In this document: positions 26,913 to 35,395 of the stretch, piece after piece
How the letters are laid out: every line of letters starts with the position of its first letter
How positions within the stretch are numbered: position 1 is the first letter of the stretch
DNA from: Paenibacillus sp. N3.4
Lineage (GTDB): Bacteria > Bacillota > Bacilli > Paenibacillales > NBRC-103111
Length of the DNA: 64,000 nt
NCBI RefSeq assembly: GCF_008017805.1
Contig: NZ_VRTT01000012.1
Span: 1 to 64,000, forward strand
Direction of reading: 5' to 3'
Notes under the pieces: generated by a model
The model's input: the letters and a program-made list of their open reading frames with translations, nothing else
Databases searched by the model: none
Told to the model about the DNA's origin: nothing
Made by a program: the position numbers and the translations under genes

Positions 26913-27634
26913 TTAAGATTTAATGAAATCTAATGTTTCATCGATGCGCCAACCTGTTCCGTCTACGAGCTTAACTGTAACCTCATGCACCTCATGATCT
27001 CCTGAATCCCCTAACGGAACGATCAATGTATATGTTTTTTGAGTAGTCCCGTCCTTGATTAGTGTAGCTTTGGAAGCATTCCAATCCCTAAGACTTCCAC
27101 CATCGGCATCCGGCTGTGCCAGCTTCCCGTTGATTTCGCGTATGGATCCATTTGCTACTTCTTTTTGCCAATATGCGGCTGATTGTTCTGGCGTAGTGAC
27201 TTCCTTTAGATAGGCCGTATACTTTTCTTTCGTTTCCAAATCACTGCCCATCCATCGATACCTCTGCCCCTCTACGTTAACATTTTCAACTCGTCCAACT
27301 CCCGAGCCCCCATTCGCAATATGCCAGTAATGGTTATTGGCAGCTCTGATTAACTGAACCACTACCTTTTCGTTCATGAATTGATTGTAAAGTTCACTTT
27401 CAATCATTACAGTGTTAGTGGCTTGGTCCCAAGTCACCTTCGCCCCCAGTGCTTCGGCTAAGGCGCGCGCGGGATTAATGTACTTCCATCTACAATCTGC
27501 GGAGGTACCTCAGAGGTAATGACTTTTCCGTTCACAATCATCTTTACGATGGAAGGCGCAGCAAAAGAAACGGTTGAAAATAGAGCTGAGCCCACGATTA
27601 GGCCACTTGCAAATGTTTTCCAATGAATTTTCAA
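26913..27634 (-). pseudogene. Secreted stalk-domain (copper amine oxidase N-terminal-like) protein, one frameshift
   Basis: About 240 residues if repaired. A TTG start at 27634 follows AAGGTGG; a GTG at 27646 overlaps that site. The signal peptide LKIHWKTFASGLIVGSALFS ends near SFAAP. A short stalk domain follows: IVKMIVNGKVITSEVPPQIV, then DGSTLIP; the usual continuation is ARALAEALGAKVTWD. Here the frame slips at 27463-27473 (plus text GCGCGCGCGGG) and resumes with that continuation, so one G appears missing. The remaining 170 residues hold an extracellular NTF2-like segment (YTAYLKEVTTPEQSAAYWQK, WRIDETLDFI). The promoter overlaps a palindrome shared with tetR (27695-27711). Confidence 0.75.
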
Positions 27635-27687
27635 TTTGAATACCACCTTATATGTATAGTTTACAAGCAGATAGATTCTATAAGTTC

Positions 27688-27711
27688 ATTATATAAACCG
27701 ACCGTTGGTTT
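27688..27711 (-). promoter_or_regulatory. Promoter with TetR-type operator upstream of the stalk gene
   Basis: On the minus strand a perfect -10 TATAAT lies at 27688-27693. Immediately upstream is the dyad AAACCGACCGTTGGTTT (27695-27711, plus-strand text), the same sequence as the two operators at tetR. It occupies the -10/-35 spacer, an ideal repressor position. Confidence 0.65.
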
Positions 27712-27809
27712 GTATATATAAAAATAATGATGCATGAAAATAATTTGAAATGAATGATCTCGGAGTTGCTCCATATCGTGCTATTGCATTTAACGATTCT
27801 GATCTCAAT

Positions 27810-27847
27810 TAAAAAAGCCCGAAGGACCGCATGGGTCCATCAAGGCT
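27810..27847 (-). terminator. Terminator of the phosphodiester glycosidase gene
   Basis: On the minus strand, GAAGCC-ttgat-GGACC pairs with GGTCC-ttc-GGGC and is followed by six T. It overlaps the last codons of the gene. Confidence 0.75.
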
Positions 27848-29240
27848 TCGAACTGGAAGAACTTATATTGCCTTCATTAACACTGTCGCTTCCCGTAGTA
27901 TGTTTTGGGGGAGCGCTCCCTTTTGCAGGCGAAGGGCTTGGTGATGTGCTGGATTTTGGCGTGGGGCTCTTTTTGACAGGCTCTGGGTCTCCCGTGATTG
28001 GCGGCGAGCTTTTCGGTGATATCGTTGGAGGCTTATCCACTTCACTTGTCGCTTTTGGTGTGTGAACCGCCGTTGGCTTCGGTGAAGATGGACTGTGCGT
28101 CGCTTTCGCGCGAAGCTTAGCTTGCTCCTGTTGATACCCTGGGTTGTCATAGGCCCCCCCAGCGTCAATTTTCGTTAAACCATCCCACATATTATCTGCT
28201 TTATAGCTGCTGGGATCAGCAAATACGAGGAAACCGTCAGGCAAACGGCGTTCACCGTAACGGCTCGCAGGCTTTGTCTGCAGTTTGCCGTCAGCAACTA
28301 ATTCCGAGGAGGCTCCACCATCCAGAAAGCCAGCATTCATGCAGCCTTCCGCCAAGAAGAGGTCTTGTACCTCCTTCAGGGTAGCTCCCATGCTGTACCC
28401 TGGCTGGCGTCCATCAATGACCAAAAATATGATCGTGCCATTCTTAGTCTGGCAAAGAGCCGTTCGTGGGTCTCGGCCTGCCCCACCGTCACCACTGGTG
28501 ATCAGTCCTTTACCGTCTTCAATAATGCGTGGTTTCCAGAAGGCAGCCTCCGTGACTCCATCTTTTATGAGTTCATTAATCGAGTATAAGCCAATTTTAA
28601 GAATGCCTTTTTTGGTGAAACCAACAACATGTTGTTTAACACTACCGTCATATTCGGTAAGAATGACTTCGCCGCCCGACATCAGAAACCCGATGGGAGC
28701 AAAACCATTTCCTAAACCTTGGGGATCATCGAAAGCACCGCCATTCACACCAGCCAGTGCCCCTGTTCGTTTGACCATGTCTGAAATTTTTTCGCCTTCT
28801 TGCTTATGACTGGTCGTTACAAGTCGTATGGTCCGTGGATCGTAGACGTACATTTTTTTTCCTCGCCATGTTGGCGTGTTGTGATTCTCATCTTGGATGT
28901 CAACAACCTTAATTAAATCGCTAGCCGAACGTTTGCGGGTGTCAGGCTTGATTAGACCATCATGCTGCTTATCGGTTCCCCAAACGTCGATTTGCTGCTG
29001 CATCTTATTAACCATATCATCGCGCTTCTCAGCGCCAACCAACATCCAAGCCCAGTCGCGGTGCTGGGTATTAATGACCATTTCAGCAAGGCTAATCCGA
29101 AGATTAGAGCCCCAGGGTGTCAGGAATAAAAGACTGGAGCTGATGCATCCAAGAGCTGCTAACACCATAAACGTCTTTTTTAGCCAACCCCAGCGCACTT
29201 TTTTACGATAATGTTGTGAAGTTATTCGTTTTGTCTCCAT
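27840..29240 (-). CDS. Membrane-anchored phosphodiester glycosidase (NAGPA domain)
   Basis: 466 residues. A basic N-terminus and one transmembrane anchor (FMVLAALGCISSSLLFLTPW, about 29-48) place the catalytic part outside the cell. The NAGPA domain spans about residues 140-345, with GVNGGAFDDPQGLGNGFAPI, GRDPRTALCQT and FLDGGASSELV, all typical of the fold shared with the human uncovering enzyme, which removes GlcNAc from phosphodiester linkages; bacterial members likely act on wall or capsule phosphodiesters. The C-terminal tail (from about 375) is Pro/Ser/Thr/Lys-rich low complexity, resembling a wall-spanning spacer, with no LPxTG. Monocistronic. Confidence 0.9.
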   Translation of the reverse strand: METKRITSQHYRKKVRWGWLKKTFMVLAALGCISSSLLFLTPWGSNLRISLAEMVINTQHRDWAWMLVGAEKRDDMVNKMQQQIDVWGTDKQHDGLIKPDTRKRSASDLIKVVDIQDENHNTPTWRGKKMYVYDPRTIRLVTTSHKQEGEKISDMVKRTGALAGVNGGAFDDPQGLGNGFAPIGFLMSGGEVILTEYDGSVKQHVVGFTKKGILKIGLYSINELIKDGVTEAAFWKPRIIEDGKGLITSGDGGAGRDPRTALCQTKNGTIIFLVIDGRQPGYSMGATLKEVQDLFLAEGCMNAGFLDGGASSELVADGKLQTKPASRYGERRLPDGFLVFADPSSYKADNMWDGLTKIDAGGAYDNPGYQQEQAKLRAKATHSPSSPKPTAVHTPKATSEVDKPPTISPKSSPPITGDPEPVKKSPTPKSSTSPSPSPAKGSAPPKHTTGSDSVNEGNISSSSSKP

Positions 29241-29418
29241 TGATTCTCCATATCTCCCTACAGGTCATAAAGCGTAAACATCGTTATATGTTTGAATCCA
29301 TACAGACTTTGACGTAAAGGGAATGAATAAAGTTTAGTCTTTTAAAACACGAATGCTTGAGAATGGATTATATCACGATTACTTATAATTGGTCATCCAT
29401 GATAGGTAAAGGAATCCG

Positions 29419-29457
29419 CAAAAAAGGAACCGAGCTCAATTCGCTGCGGTTCCTTTA
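29419..29457 (-). terminator. Terminator of the HxlR gene
   Basis: A 10-bp perfect stem (AAAGGAACCG / CGGTTCCTTT) with a run of six T on the minus strand, 37 bases after the HxlR stop. Confidence 0.85.
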
Positions 29458-29493
29458 ACAACTATAAACAGGGGGAACAAGTTGGGCACCTTA

Positions 29494-29850
29494 TTAGGTG
29501 TTCTCTACATTCTTTACATATTTTTTGCCCCACTCACCCATGCTATCTAGTATGGGTATGAAGCTTTTCCCAGAATTTGTGAGTGAGTATTCTACTTTGG
29601 GTGGCACTTCTTGATACACCTTCCTATGAACCATATGATCATTTTCTAATTCTCTCAGCTGACTGGTCAGGATACCTTTTGAAATTCCTGGTACCAATCT
29701 TTGAAGTTCGCCGAATCTTCTGGTCTGTGCGCTTAAATGCCAAAGAATAATGATTTTCCATTTGCCGGCAATGACATTTTGAGTTTTCGTGACAGGGCAA
29801 ACCTCTATTTGTTCTTCGGGAATTTCTCCCTGAAATGAAGTTCGGGCCAT
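29494..29850 (-). CDS. HxlR family transcriptional regulator
   Basis: 118-residue winged-helix regulator of normal length. It has the family Cys near the start (EVCPVTKTQNVIAGKWKIII, Cys at about residue 18), the recognition segment RFGELQRLVPGISKGILTSQ and the wing YQEVPPKVEYSLTNSGKSF. In relatives such as YodB, CatR and HypR this N-terminal Cys senses quinones, aldehydes or oxidants; that sensing is inferred here. It is divergent from an NmrA-like quinone-reductase-type gene, a common target for HxlR proteins. A dyad AAGT-GACT-ACTT lies between them. Confidence 0.9.
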   Translation of the reverse strand: MARTSFQGEIPEEQIEVCPVTKTQNVIAGKWKIIILWHLSAQTRRFGELQRLVPGISKGILTSQLRELENDHMVHRKVYQEVPPKVEYSLTNSGKSFIPILDSMGEWGKKYVKNVENT

Positions 29851-29902
29851 GTTAAATCACTCTCTTTCCTCATGGTTCTGTTTATATGACTATGTTATAA
29901 AA

Positions 29903-29914
29903 AAGTGACTACTT
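29903..29914. promoter_or_regulatory. Candidate HxlR operator
   Basis: The dyad AAGT-GACT-ACTT lies 17 bases before a perfect TATAAT (29931-29936) that would serve the NmrA-like gene. Its position over the -35 region suits repression. It resembles the TACT/AGTA type of site known for YodB-like regulators. Confidence 0.35.
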
Positions 29915-29997
29915 ACAAAATTAAAGATACTATAATAATATATGAATATGCTTAAATATCCAACAGCAAATTTATTAAACGGGAGTGGAAATGAGAT

Positions 29998-30870
29998 ATG
30001 TCGAAAATCGTGATTACTGCAGCAACAGGAGAATTGGGTAATTTGGTGATTCAACACTTACTTAAAAAAGTTCCTGCTAGTGATATCGCTGTTAGTGTTC
30101 GAAACGTTGAAAAAGCATCTGCTTTAGCTGATTTAGGCATTGAGGTTCGTTATGGGGATTTTGATAATCCGGCGTCTATGGAAAAAGCATTTGCAGGAGC
30201 ATCCAAACTATTGTTGATTTCTACGCCAGAAGATGAGTCAATTAGTCGCATTCGCAAACATATTTCTGCCATTGAAGCAGCAAAAAAAGCAGGGGTTAAA
30301 CACATCGTCTACACTAGTTTTGCATATGCTGATGTGGATGCATTTGCTCCTTTGGCACATGTGCATTTAGCAACGGAATATGGACTTCGGGCTTCTGGAA
30401 TGCCAACGACGATTTTGCGAAATACATGGTATCAGGAATTGTATATAAATCCTAGTTTGCAATCTTACATCGATAGTGGCATTATTATAAATTCGGCAGG
30501 AGATGGCAAAATAAATACAGCAACACGCGATGACCTCGCTCTTGCTGCCGCAGTAGTCCTAGCTGAAGAAGGACATGAAAACCAAGTATATGAGTTGGCT
30601 TCTTCGCAATCTTGGAGTTATGAAGAATTAGCAGGGATTTTATCTACAATCTCTGGTAAGCATGTAACTCATCGATCTGTTTCAGACTCAGATTCACTAG
30701 CAGGTATGATTCATGCTGGATTACCTGAAGGGCTTGCACAGTTCTTAGTAGCTATTGCTAGCAAAATGGCTGCCGGAACGGAAGGTCGCACTTCAAAAGA
30801 CCTCGAGAAACTAATCGGAAAGAAACCTACATCCATTTATGATAGTATTACTCAATTATTTAATAAATAA
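29998..30870 (+). CDS. NmrA-like NAD(P)H-dependent oxidoreductase (quinone reductase QorB type)
   Basis: 290 residues, atypical short-chain dehydrogenase fold. The nucleotide loop is ITAATGELGNLVIQHLL (T-G-x-x-G). VSVRNVEKASALADLGIEVR and GDFDNPASMEKAFAGASKLL place it with NmrA/QorB proteins, which use NADPH and often act on quinones. ILRNTWYQELYINPSLQSYI is typical of that group. It lacks the classical Y-x-x-x-K at the usual place. Divergent from the HxlR gene and probably induced by electrophiles or quinones (inference). Confidence 0.9.
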   Translation: MSKIVITAATGELGNLVIQHLLKKVPASDIAVSVRNVEKASALADLGIEVRYGDFDNPASMEKAFAGASKLLLISTPEDESISRIRKHISAIEAAKKAGVKHIVYTSFAYADVDAFAPLAHVHLATEYGLRASGMPTTILRNTWYQELYINPSLQSYIDSGIIINSAGDGKINTATRDDLALAAAVVLAEEGHENQVYELASSQSWSYEELAGILSTISGKHVTHRSVSDSDSLAGMIHAGLPEGLAQFLVAIASKMAAGTEGRTSKDLEKLIGKKPTSIYDSITQLFNK

Positions 30871-30898
30871 TCAATTGACGAAGTGAGGTGGATTTCCC

Positions 30899-31606
30899 AT
30901 GCAAGTAGAAGTTTGGTCGGACTTTGCGTGTCCGTTTTGTTATATTGGCAAACGTCGCTTTGAAAAAGCGCTGGCGGAATTTCCGTATCACGAACGTGTT
31001 AAAATTATTTATCGAAGCTTTGAGCTGGACCCAAATTCACCCAAACATGTCCCGCATGATGTGTATGATATGCTCTCCACACGATATGGCATGAGCCGTC
31101 AGCAAGCCATTGATATGAATCAGAATTTAACTCAGCAGGCAGCGGCAGAAGGACTTGATTTTCAGTTCGACGGCCTGGTGCTGACGAACACATTCGATGC
31201 CCACCGACTCAGACATTTTGCTGAAGAACACGGCAAGGGCGCTATAGTATCTGAGCTTTTGTTCCATGCTTATTTCAGCGATTCGAAGAATTTGAGCGAC
31301 CTTAACACACTTGCAGACCTTGCAGCTGAAGCTGGACTTGACAGGGAAGAAGCGCTGTCCATGCTGGCAGGTAATCAGTTTACCGAAGAGGTAAGGGCGG
31401 AAGAAGAGGACGGCCGCCACCTTGGTATACGCAGCGTTCCGTTCTATGTTATTAACCGCAAACACGCGGTATCTGGTGCTCAGCCAAGCAGTGTGTTCCT
31501 GAACGCATTGAAGAAGGCATGGGACGATCAGCAGCCGCTGCAGATTATCAATTCGGAAAGCGAAGCCGCTTGTTCAGATGGTTCCTGTAAAGTGGAAGGA
31601 AAATAA
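30899..31606 (+). CDS. DsbA family oxidoreductase (FrnE-like)
   Basis: 235 residues. The thioredoxin-fold start is VEVWSDFACPFCYIGKRRFE with the active-site pair CPFC (Cys11, Cys14), followed by the helical insertion and VRAEEEDGRHLGIRSVPFYV with the cis-Pro loop (SVPF). A second cysteine pair near the end (ACSDGSC) is seen in FrnE relatives, where it is redox active. No signal peptide, so cytoplasmic. It lies 28 bases after the NmrA-like gene with GAGGTG as ribosome site, so it is likely co-transcribed and part of the same thiol/quinone stress response (inference). Confidence 0.92.
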   Translation: MQVEVWSDFACPFCYIGKRRFEKALAEFPYHERVKIIYRSFELDPNSPKHVPHDVYDMLSTRYGMSRQQAIDMNQNLTQQAAAEGLDFQFDGLVLTNTFDAHRLRHFAEEHGKGAIVSELLFHAYFSDSKNLSDLNTLADLAAEAGLDREEALSMLAGNQFTEEVRAEEEDGRHLGIRSVPFYVINRKHAVSGAQPSSVFLNALKKAWDDQQPLQIINSESEAACSDGSCKVEGK

Positions 31607-31637
31607 CGAATGCCAACAAAGCATGAGGTTATGACTG

Positions 31638-31667
31638 GAGGGAAGCCTAGGAGCTCCCTCTTTTTTT
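31638..31667 (+). terminator. Terminator of the NmrA-DsbA unit
   Basis: GAGGGA pairs with TCCCTC around an inner partly paired loop, followed by seven T. Confidence 0.7.
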
Positions 31668-31867
31668 CATTTAAGCTGCTTATCCTTGCTTTTGCAATTT
31701 CGTGATAGGGAAAAAGAATGTAAAATGTTAAATTATGTATAGTGCTCTTACGATTAGTCTTTATTTAGTTCTTGTCTTTTTTGTAACCAATATGTTTTTT
31801 TAAATGATATTACGATAAGAGGACTGGACGCCTTCGAATAAGAAGTCACAGTCTTTTTTCTTTTTTG

Positions 31868-31926
31868 TTGACAAACCGACGGTCGGTACTATAAAATACA
31901 ATTATTAACAAACCGACCGTTGGTCT
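31868..31926 (+). promoter_or_regulatory. tetR promoter with two operators
   Basis: The -35 is a perfect TTGACA (31868-31873), with TATAAA (31890-31895, 16-base spacer) or TAAAAT (31892-31897, 18-base) as -10. Operator 1, AAACCGACGGTCGGTAC (31873-31889), fills the spacer and includes the perfect dyad ACCGAC-G-GTCGGT. Operator 2, AAACCGACCGTTGGTCT (31910-31926), overlaps the start point region, with its centre 37 bases downstream. The layout is that of a self-repressing TetR gene. Confidence 0.7.
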
Positions 31927-31953
31927 GTGGCATTTAAAGAATAGGAGAAAATA

Positions 31954-32535
31954 ATGACAAATGCAAACACAAGCTTTCAAATCATACTCGAAGCAACAGA
32001 AGAGTTAATTAGGGAGAAGGGCTGTAGACAGACAACGCTTCAGGATATTATTAGCGAAACCGGATTATCCAAAGGTGCAATTTATCATTATGTCTCTGGC
32101 AAAGATGAGCTGTTCGGTTTATTGATGAAGTCTCGCATTGAACAAGTGAATGCAAGATTCAAAGCAGTCGTTAGCGATCAACATGCAAGTGGTCTTAGGA
32201 ATCCGCTCCAGCTTATAGCGGAGGCTATGGTTCAAACCTCGCACCATGCGGATGTGACCAACAAGATATTCATCTATCTGCTCAGTCAGATGGACAATAC
32301 CAAAGTGTCGGCTATCGTCCAAGGTGTCTACTATTATACGTTGGAAACCTGCATAAGATGGATCTGTGAAGGCCAGGAAGCGGGAGTGATTCCTGCTCAG
32401 GCGGACAATAGGAAAATAGCAACAGCCATGTTGAGCTTTATGTATGGACTGCGTGTGCAGCATACGATTAGGCAGGATATCGGAAGCATGACGGCTGAAG
32501 AGATTATTCAGCTCATGTCCCGCGCATTACAATAA
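31954..32535 (+). CDS. TetR/AcrR family transcriptional regulator
   Basis: 193 residues. The N-terminal helix-turn-helix is canonical: ILEATEELIREKGCRQTTLQ then DIISETGLSKGAIYHYVSGKDELF (residues about 10-55). The C-terminal ligand domain is all-helical with FIYLLSQMDNTKVSAIVQGV, and no ligand can be assigned. The start follows AGGAG at 7 bases. It leads a three-gene unit with two membrane proteins and is probably autorepressed through the two dyads in its promoter; the same dyad at 27695 implies control of the stalk-protein gene. Confidence 0.93.
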   Translation: MTNANTSFQIILEATEELIREKGCRQTTLQDIISETGLSKGAIYHYVSGKDELFGLLMKSRIEQVNARFKAVVSDQHASGLRNPLQLIAEAMVQTSHHADVTNKIFIYLLSQMDNTKVSAIVQGVYYYTLETCIRWICEGQEAGVIPAQADNRKIATAMLSFMYGLRVQHTIRQDIGSMTAEEIIQLMSRALQ

Positions 32536-32567
32536 AATTTTAAATAGAGAGAGTGAGGTTGCTAGCA

Positions 32568-33224
32568 ATGAAAAAGAAGATCTTATTTTCGCTTTTGTAT
32601 GTGCTAGTGTTTGTTTTTACCTTGTATGTCGTGGTACAGTACGTGGTCTTCCGTCCCGAGCAAGCTGGTTTAGTAAGCTTGAAGCTCAAGGACGTTAAAT
32701 TTCCTTTTGACACATGGAAGATATTCTTCTATGTTCATATTATTCTTGGAATGCTTGCTTTGATTCTAGGCGCTTTTCAATTAACAGCAAGAAGCCGCAA
32801 ACCTACAAAGCTTCATCGCCGTATTGGCAACATATATGCCTCCTCTATCTTTATCAATATACTAGCTGTTCCCTTTCTATCCATGTACGCTACAGGAGGG
32901 ATTTCATCAGGGGTAGCATTCTTAGTCCTGGATCTGGTCTGGCTAACGACAACAGTGCTTGGCGTATTTCATATTGTTCGTCGTAACGTCGTAAAGCATC
33001 GGGAGTGGATGCTGCGCAGCTATTCCATCACTTGTGTATTTATTACTTTTCGGTTCGTGGTGGCGTTGATTGCTATGCTGTTCCACGTTTCCAATTCTGT
33101 AGCTTTTCCATGTGGTATCTTTATAGCTACCCTTATTAATCTCCTTATTTCAGAAGCGTCTATTCGGAACAAACGCAAACAAACGAACATCTCAACAATA
33201 GAAAGGATAGGTTCATATGTCTAA
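32568..33224 (+). CDS. DUF2306-type multipass membrane protein
   Basis: 218 residues from the ATG at 32568; an upstream GTG at 32553 lies inside the likely ribosome site. Hydrophobic helices are seen at about 5-25, 50-75, 92-112, 120-140, 155-180 and 185-205. The pattern FYVHIILGMLALILGAFQL followed by KLHRRIGNIYASSIF and VVKHREWMLRSYSITCVFITF (histidines at the membrane faces) matches the DUF2306 family, whose His residues suggest haem or metal binding in a cytochrome-b561-like fold. Function unproved. It overlaps the next gene by 8 bases. Confidence 0.85.
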   Translation: MKKKILFSLLYVLVFVFTLYVVVQYVVFRPEQAGLVSLKLKDVKFPFDTWKIFFYVHIILGMLALILGAFQLTARSRKPTKLHRRIGNIYASSIFINILAVPFLSMYATGGISSGVAFLVLDLVWLTTTVLGVFHIVRRNVVKHREWMLRSYSITCVFITFRFVVALIAMLFHVSNSVAFPCGIFIATLINLLISEASIRNKRKQTNISTIERIGSYV

Positions 33225-34350
33225 ACGTATGTACGTTATATTCACTCTTCTTATTAATGGAGTTATTCCGTGGGTACTTTATGTCTGGCTTTCTGAGTAC
33301 ATGACTAGCCTAACGGCGTTATCGATCGCTACGATGGTGCCTTTACTTGATAATTTGATTCATTTGGTTAAGCATAGAAAGCTTGATGCCTTTGGGTCCT
33401 TAATGTTGTTTACTTTTGTTTTAACCCTGGCGCTTGTTGCGATGGGAGGCAGTGAGAAGATTTTATTAGTTCGTGAATCATTGATTACAGGCGCTGTAGG
33501 ATTGATATTTTTAGGCTCTCTTTTGTTCCGACGTCCTTTTATGTTTTATCTGGCTTCACGCTTCATTGGCAACGTAGAATTCGAGGGCAATTGGCAATAC
33601 ACTTATTTTCGCTATGTAATGAGATTGATGACCTTTGTTTGGGGCATTATTCTGGTGTCGGAAGCGACAGTTCGCACGATCTTGGTTTTCCAATTATCCA
33701 CTGCGCAGTTTCTTGCTCTGTCCAACGTTGTTTTGTATGGTTTTGTGGGAGCAGCTATTGCTTGGACGGTTGTTTATCGGAAATATGCGGCTAAGAAATT
33801 GAACGACATCAAACAAAGTATCGATTCAACCAAGGATCAGAGCATGAACTTACAAAGACTGGACAGTCAAGATAAAAAAGAAGTGATATCGCTCTATCGT
33901 GCTGTAAAAAAAGATTTACAAAGTCACAACATCAATCAATGGGATTGGATGTACCCAAATGGATTTGTCATCGCGAAGGATTTGAAGCAACAGCATATGT
34001 ATGGCATAAAAAAGGGAGGAAGGGTTATCGCGGCTGTTGTGGTCGATGCCAATCAAAGTCCAGAGTACGCTGCTTTACAATGGAGCGAGTATCAGGGAAA
34101 AGCGGCATGTATCCACAGGTTGGCTGTTCATCCTGAGTTTCAGGGACAGGGAATGGGGAAGCAATTGCTGCAATTTGCTGAAAATCTGGCTCGAAAGATG
34201 GGCTCCACGAGCATTCGACTGGATGTATATACCGGAAATCCCGGGGCAGTTAACATGTATGAAAGAGCCGGCTATCAGGAAGTGGGGGAAGTTCGATTTC
34301 CTTTTCGCAAAGTGCCCTTTCTGTGCTTCGAAAAGCCGTTAGATACCTAG
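33217..34350 (+). CDS. Fusion of VC0807-like membrane domain with GNAT acetyltransferase
   Basis: 377 residues. Residues 1-195 are a multipass membrane domain matching the VC0807 family: MVPLLDNLIHLVKHRKLDAF, then LLVRESLITGAVGLIFLGSL and LLFRRPFMFYLASRF. A linker (KKLNDIKQSIDSTKD) leads to a GNAT domain from about 210, with HRLAVHPEFQGQGMGKQLLQ as acetyl-CoA loop and TGNPGAVNMYERAGY near the end. Normally these are separate proteins. I see no frameshift or stop at the join, so the fusion seems real. It is the last gene of the tetR unit. The fusion suggests acetylation coupled to a membrane sensor or transporter (inference). Confidence 0.85.
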   Translation: MSKRMYVIFTLLINGVIPWVLYVWLSEYMTSLTALSIATMVPLLDNLIHLVKHRKLDAFGSLMLFTFVLTLALVAMGGSEKILLVRESLITGAVGLIFLGSLLFRRPFMFYLASRFIGNVEFEGNWQYTYFRYVMRLMTFVWGIILVSEATVRTILVFQLSTAQFLALSNVVLYGFVGAAIAWTVVYRKYAAKKLNDIKQSIDSTKDQSMNLQRLDSQDKKEVISLYRAVKKDLQSHNINQWDWMYPNGFVIAKDLKQQHMYGIKKGGRVIAAVVVDANQSPEYAALQWSEYQGKAACIHRLAVHPEFQGQGMGKQLLQFAENLARKMGSTSIRLDVYTGNPGAVNMYERAGYQEVGEVRFPFRKVPFLCFEKPLDT

Positions 34351-34380
34351 CAAATAACAAGTCGCTCGTACTGGTGTACC

Positions 34381-34424
34381 AAAAAAGAAGGAAGGGGCAT
34401 AAGCTGTACACCTCTCCCTTCCTT
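34381..34424 (-). terminator. Terminator of the SDR gene
   Basis: AAGGAAGGG pairs with CCCTTCCTT around a 19-base loop, with TTCTTTTTT following on the minus strand. It lies 20 bases after the SDR stop. Confidence 0.7.
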
Positions 34425-34444
34425 ACTAAACGAACGGAACGTTG

Positions 34445-35185
34445 TCACAATGTTTGCCCGCTGTCCACAGTAAGGGTTTGACCTGTCATCGCTTCTTGTT
34501 CCAAAGCGGCACAGATGAATGCAGCGATATCTTCAGGCGTTGAAACACGCTGCAGCAAAATGTGAGGGGCGAGCTTCTTCATTTGCTCTTCCCTTCCTGC
34601 CCACCATCTAGTGGCAACAGCTCCCGGTGCAATGCAGTTAACCCTAATGTCCGGAGCAAGGGCGCGTGCTAAAGATTTGGTAAGACCATGTATGGCTGCT
34701 TTGGAAACGGCATATGGAAGCGAGGAGCCTAATCCTGTTATTCCTGCAATACTCCCGACATTGACGATCGCGCCTTGTTTGCTCTTTTTCATGAAGGGTG
34801 CGACTGCGCGCGCGCAGTAAAACATCCCTTTCACATTGACATCATAGAGCTCGTCCCAAACTTCCTCCGTTGCCGCTTCCAGATCATCTAGTGGAATATG
34901 TCTGGTTATGCTGGCATTGTTCACAAGCGCATCGATCGTTCCAAATTGCTGAACCAATATTCGAACCATTTCCCTGACTTCCTTGTCTTGCGAAACATCG
35001 GCTTGTACAGCTATCGCACGCCCACCCTCATTCGTGATCATTTGCACCGTTTCATCCGCATCGGCTTTGGAACGTGAATAGTTGACCCCGACGCATGCCC
35101 CCCGTTTGGCAAGTGTCAAGCATGTGGCACGTCCAATACCCGTTCCGCCTCCTGTAACAAGAACTACTTTATTTGATAGGTCCAT
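34445..35185 (-). CDS. Short-chain dehydrogenase/reductase (FabG-like)
   Basis: 246-residue classical SDR. The cofactor loop is TGGGTGIGRA (residues 11-20). Arg/Ser after the second strand (NYSRSKADAD) favours NADPH. NNAS (about 90) and catalytic Ser with Y-A-V-S-K (about 158-162) are complete, and APGAVATRWWA is the usual post-catalytic segment. FabG-like proteins of this type reduce a wide range of keto groups; the substrate is not evident. It stands alone, converging on the VC0807-GNAT gene. Confidence 0.92.
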   Translation of the reverse strand: MDLSNKVVLVTGGGTGIGRATCLTLAKRGACVGVNYSRSKADADETVQMITNEGGRAIAVQADVSQDKEVREMVRILVQQFGTIDALVNNASITRHIPLDDLEAATEEVWDELYDVNVKGMFYCARAVAPFMKKSKQGAIVNVGSIAGITGLGSSLPYAVSKAAIHGLTKSLARALAPDIRVNCIAPGAVATRWWAGREEQMKKLAPHILLQRVSTPEDIAAFICAALEQEAMTGQTLTVDSGQTL

Positions 35186-35395
35186 TTAAAATCCTCTCCT
35201 TCTACACACCCTAATAGTTATGATTGTAAATGGTCTCGTTGAATTTGTATAATTGAATTAATTGATTATTCTATTCAAAAATTTTGAATCTAAACTGAGG
35301 TACGGATGGATGGATATTAAAGCATTAAAAACGTTTCAAATTATTTTCATGTAAGTTTACAAATTCATCAAGGTGGCCCATCATGGCAACAAACT

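Noticed and set aside
31816..31860. Possible terminator before tetR
   Set aside because: GACTG/CAGTC pair across a long unpaired loop; too weak to list despite the following T-run.
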